In this document: positions 61,399-64,000 of the stretch, one piece after another
Numbering within the stretch: the first letter of the stretch is position 1
Layout of the letters: the number at the start of each line of letters is the position of its first letter
Origin: Lasioglossum baleicum
Taxonomy: Eukaryota > Arthropoda > Insecta > Hymenoptera > Halictidae
Length of the DNA stretch: 64,000 nt
Assembly: GCF_051020765.1 (NCBI RefSeq)
Contig: NC_134941.1
Coordinates: 11,160,001-11,224,000, forward strand
Reading direction: 5' to 3'
The notes under the pieces: model-generated
Told to the model about the DNA's origin: nothing
What the model saw: only the letters and a program-made list of their open reading frames with translations
The model's database searches: none
Translations under genes and position numbers: made by a program

Positions 61399-64000
<2,602 letters not shown>

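Overview
The window is nuclear DNA of an insect. Every recognisable gene is animal-type, is split by short introns of about 60-120 bp with GT-AG ends, and its product reads as an insect ortholog. The mix of a GC-richer block (about 8-31 kb) and strongly AT-rich blocks (about 1-2.5 kb and 32-61 kb), together with the gene families seen, would suit a hymenopteran such as a bee. That assignment is inference.

Layout from left to right: the 3' half of UTP18 (+, cut by the left edge); DEAF1 (-, 2.25-4.80 kb); an unrecognised Ser/Thr-rich gene (+, 5.68-7.33 kb) followed after 40 bp by a small LITAF-domain gene (+, 7.37-7.95 kb); a secreted CUB-domain protein (+, 8.48-10.48 kb); a stomatin/MEC-2-type band-7 protein (-, 12.38-19.86 kb, with a 5.35-kb intron); mitochondrial glutamate dehydrogenase (-, 22.31-30.45 kb); DIS3L2 (+, 31.80-35.19 kb); the ER ubiquitin ligase MARCHF6 (-, 36.54-41.35 kb); DNA topoisomerase 3-alpha (+, 42.33-47.75 kb); chibby (-, 47.98-48.52 kb); a complex repeat block (48.96-51.39 kb); nudE (+, 53.42-59.68 kb); and histone H3.3 (-, 61.40-61.90 kb). 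I joined the exons by reading frame across GT-AG sites (one GC-AG site in Gdh). Except for UTP18, which runs off the left edge, each model is an uninterrupted frame whose exon lengths sum to a multiple of three.

The genes do not form a pathway; this is an ordinary gene-dense interval. Head-to-head pairs that share an upstream region are DEAF1/Ser-Thr-rich gene, Gdh/DIS3L2 and MARCHF6/TOP3A. TOP3A and chibby converge tail to tail 224 bp apart.

The non-coding DNA is rich in small non-autonomous transposons, and this is where the new material lies. There are three complete hAT-type elements with 8-bp target duplications, several TTAA-flanked (piggyBac-like) MITE families, a TA-flanked MITE family with TIR CTGCGGATCTTTATGC, and palindromic ACAGGGTG elements. 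Many are nested inside one another, and two fragments of hAT transposase dimerisation domains remain. I saw no CRISPR array, no tRNA or rRNA gene and no bacterial or phage-like system.
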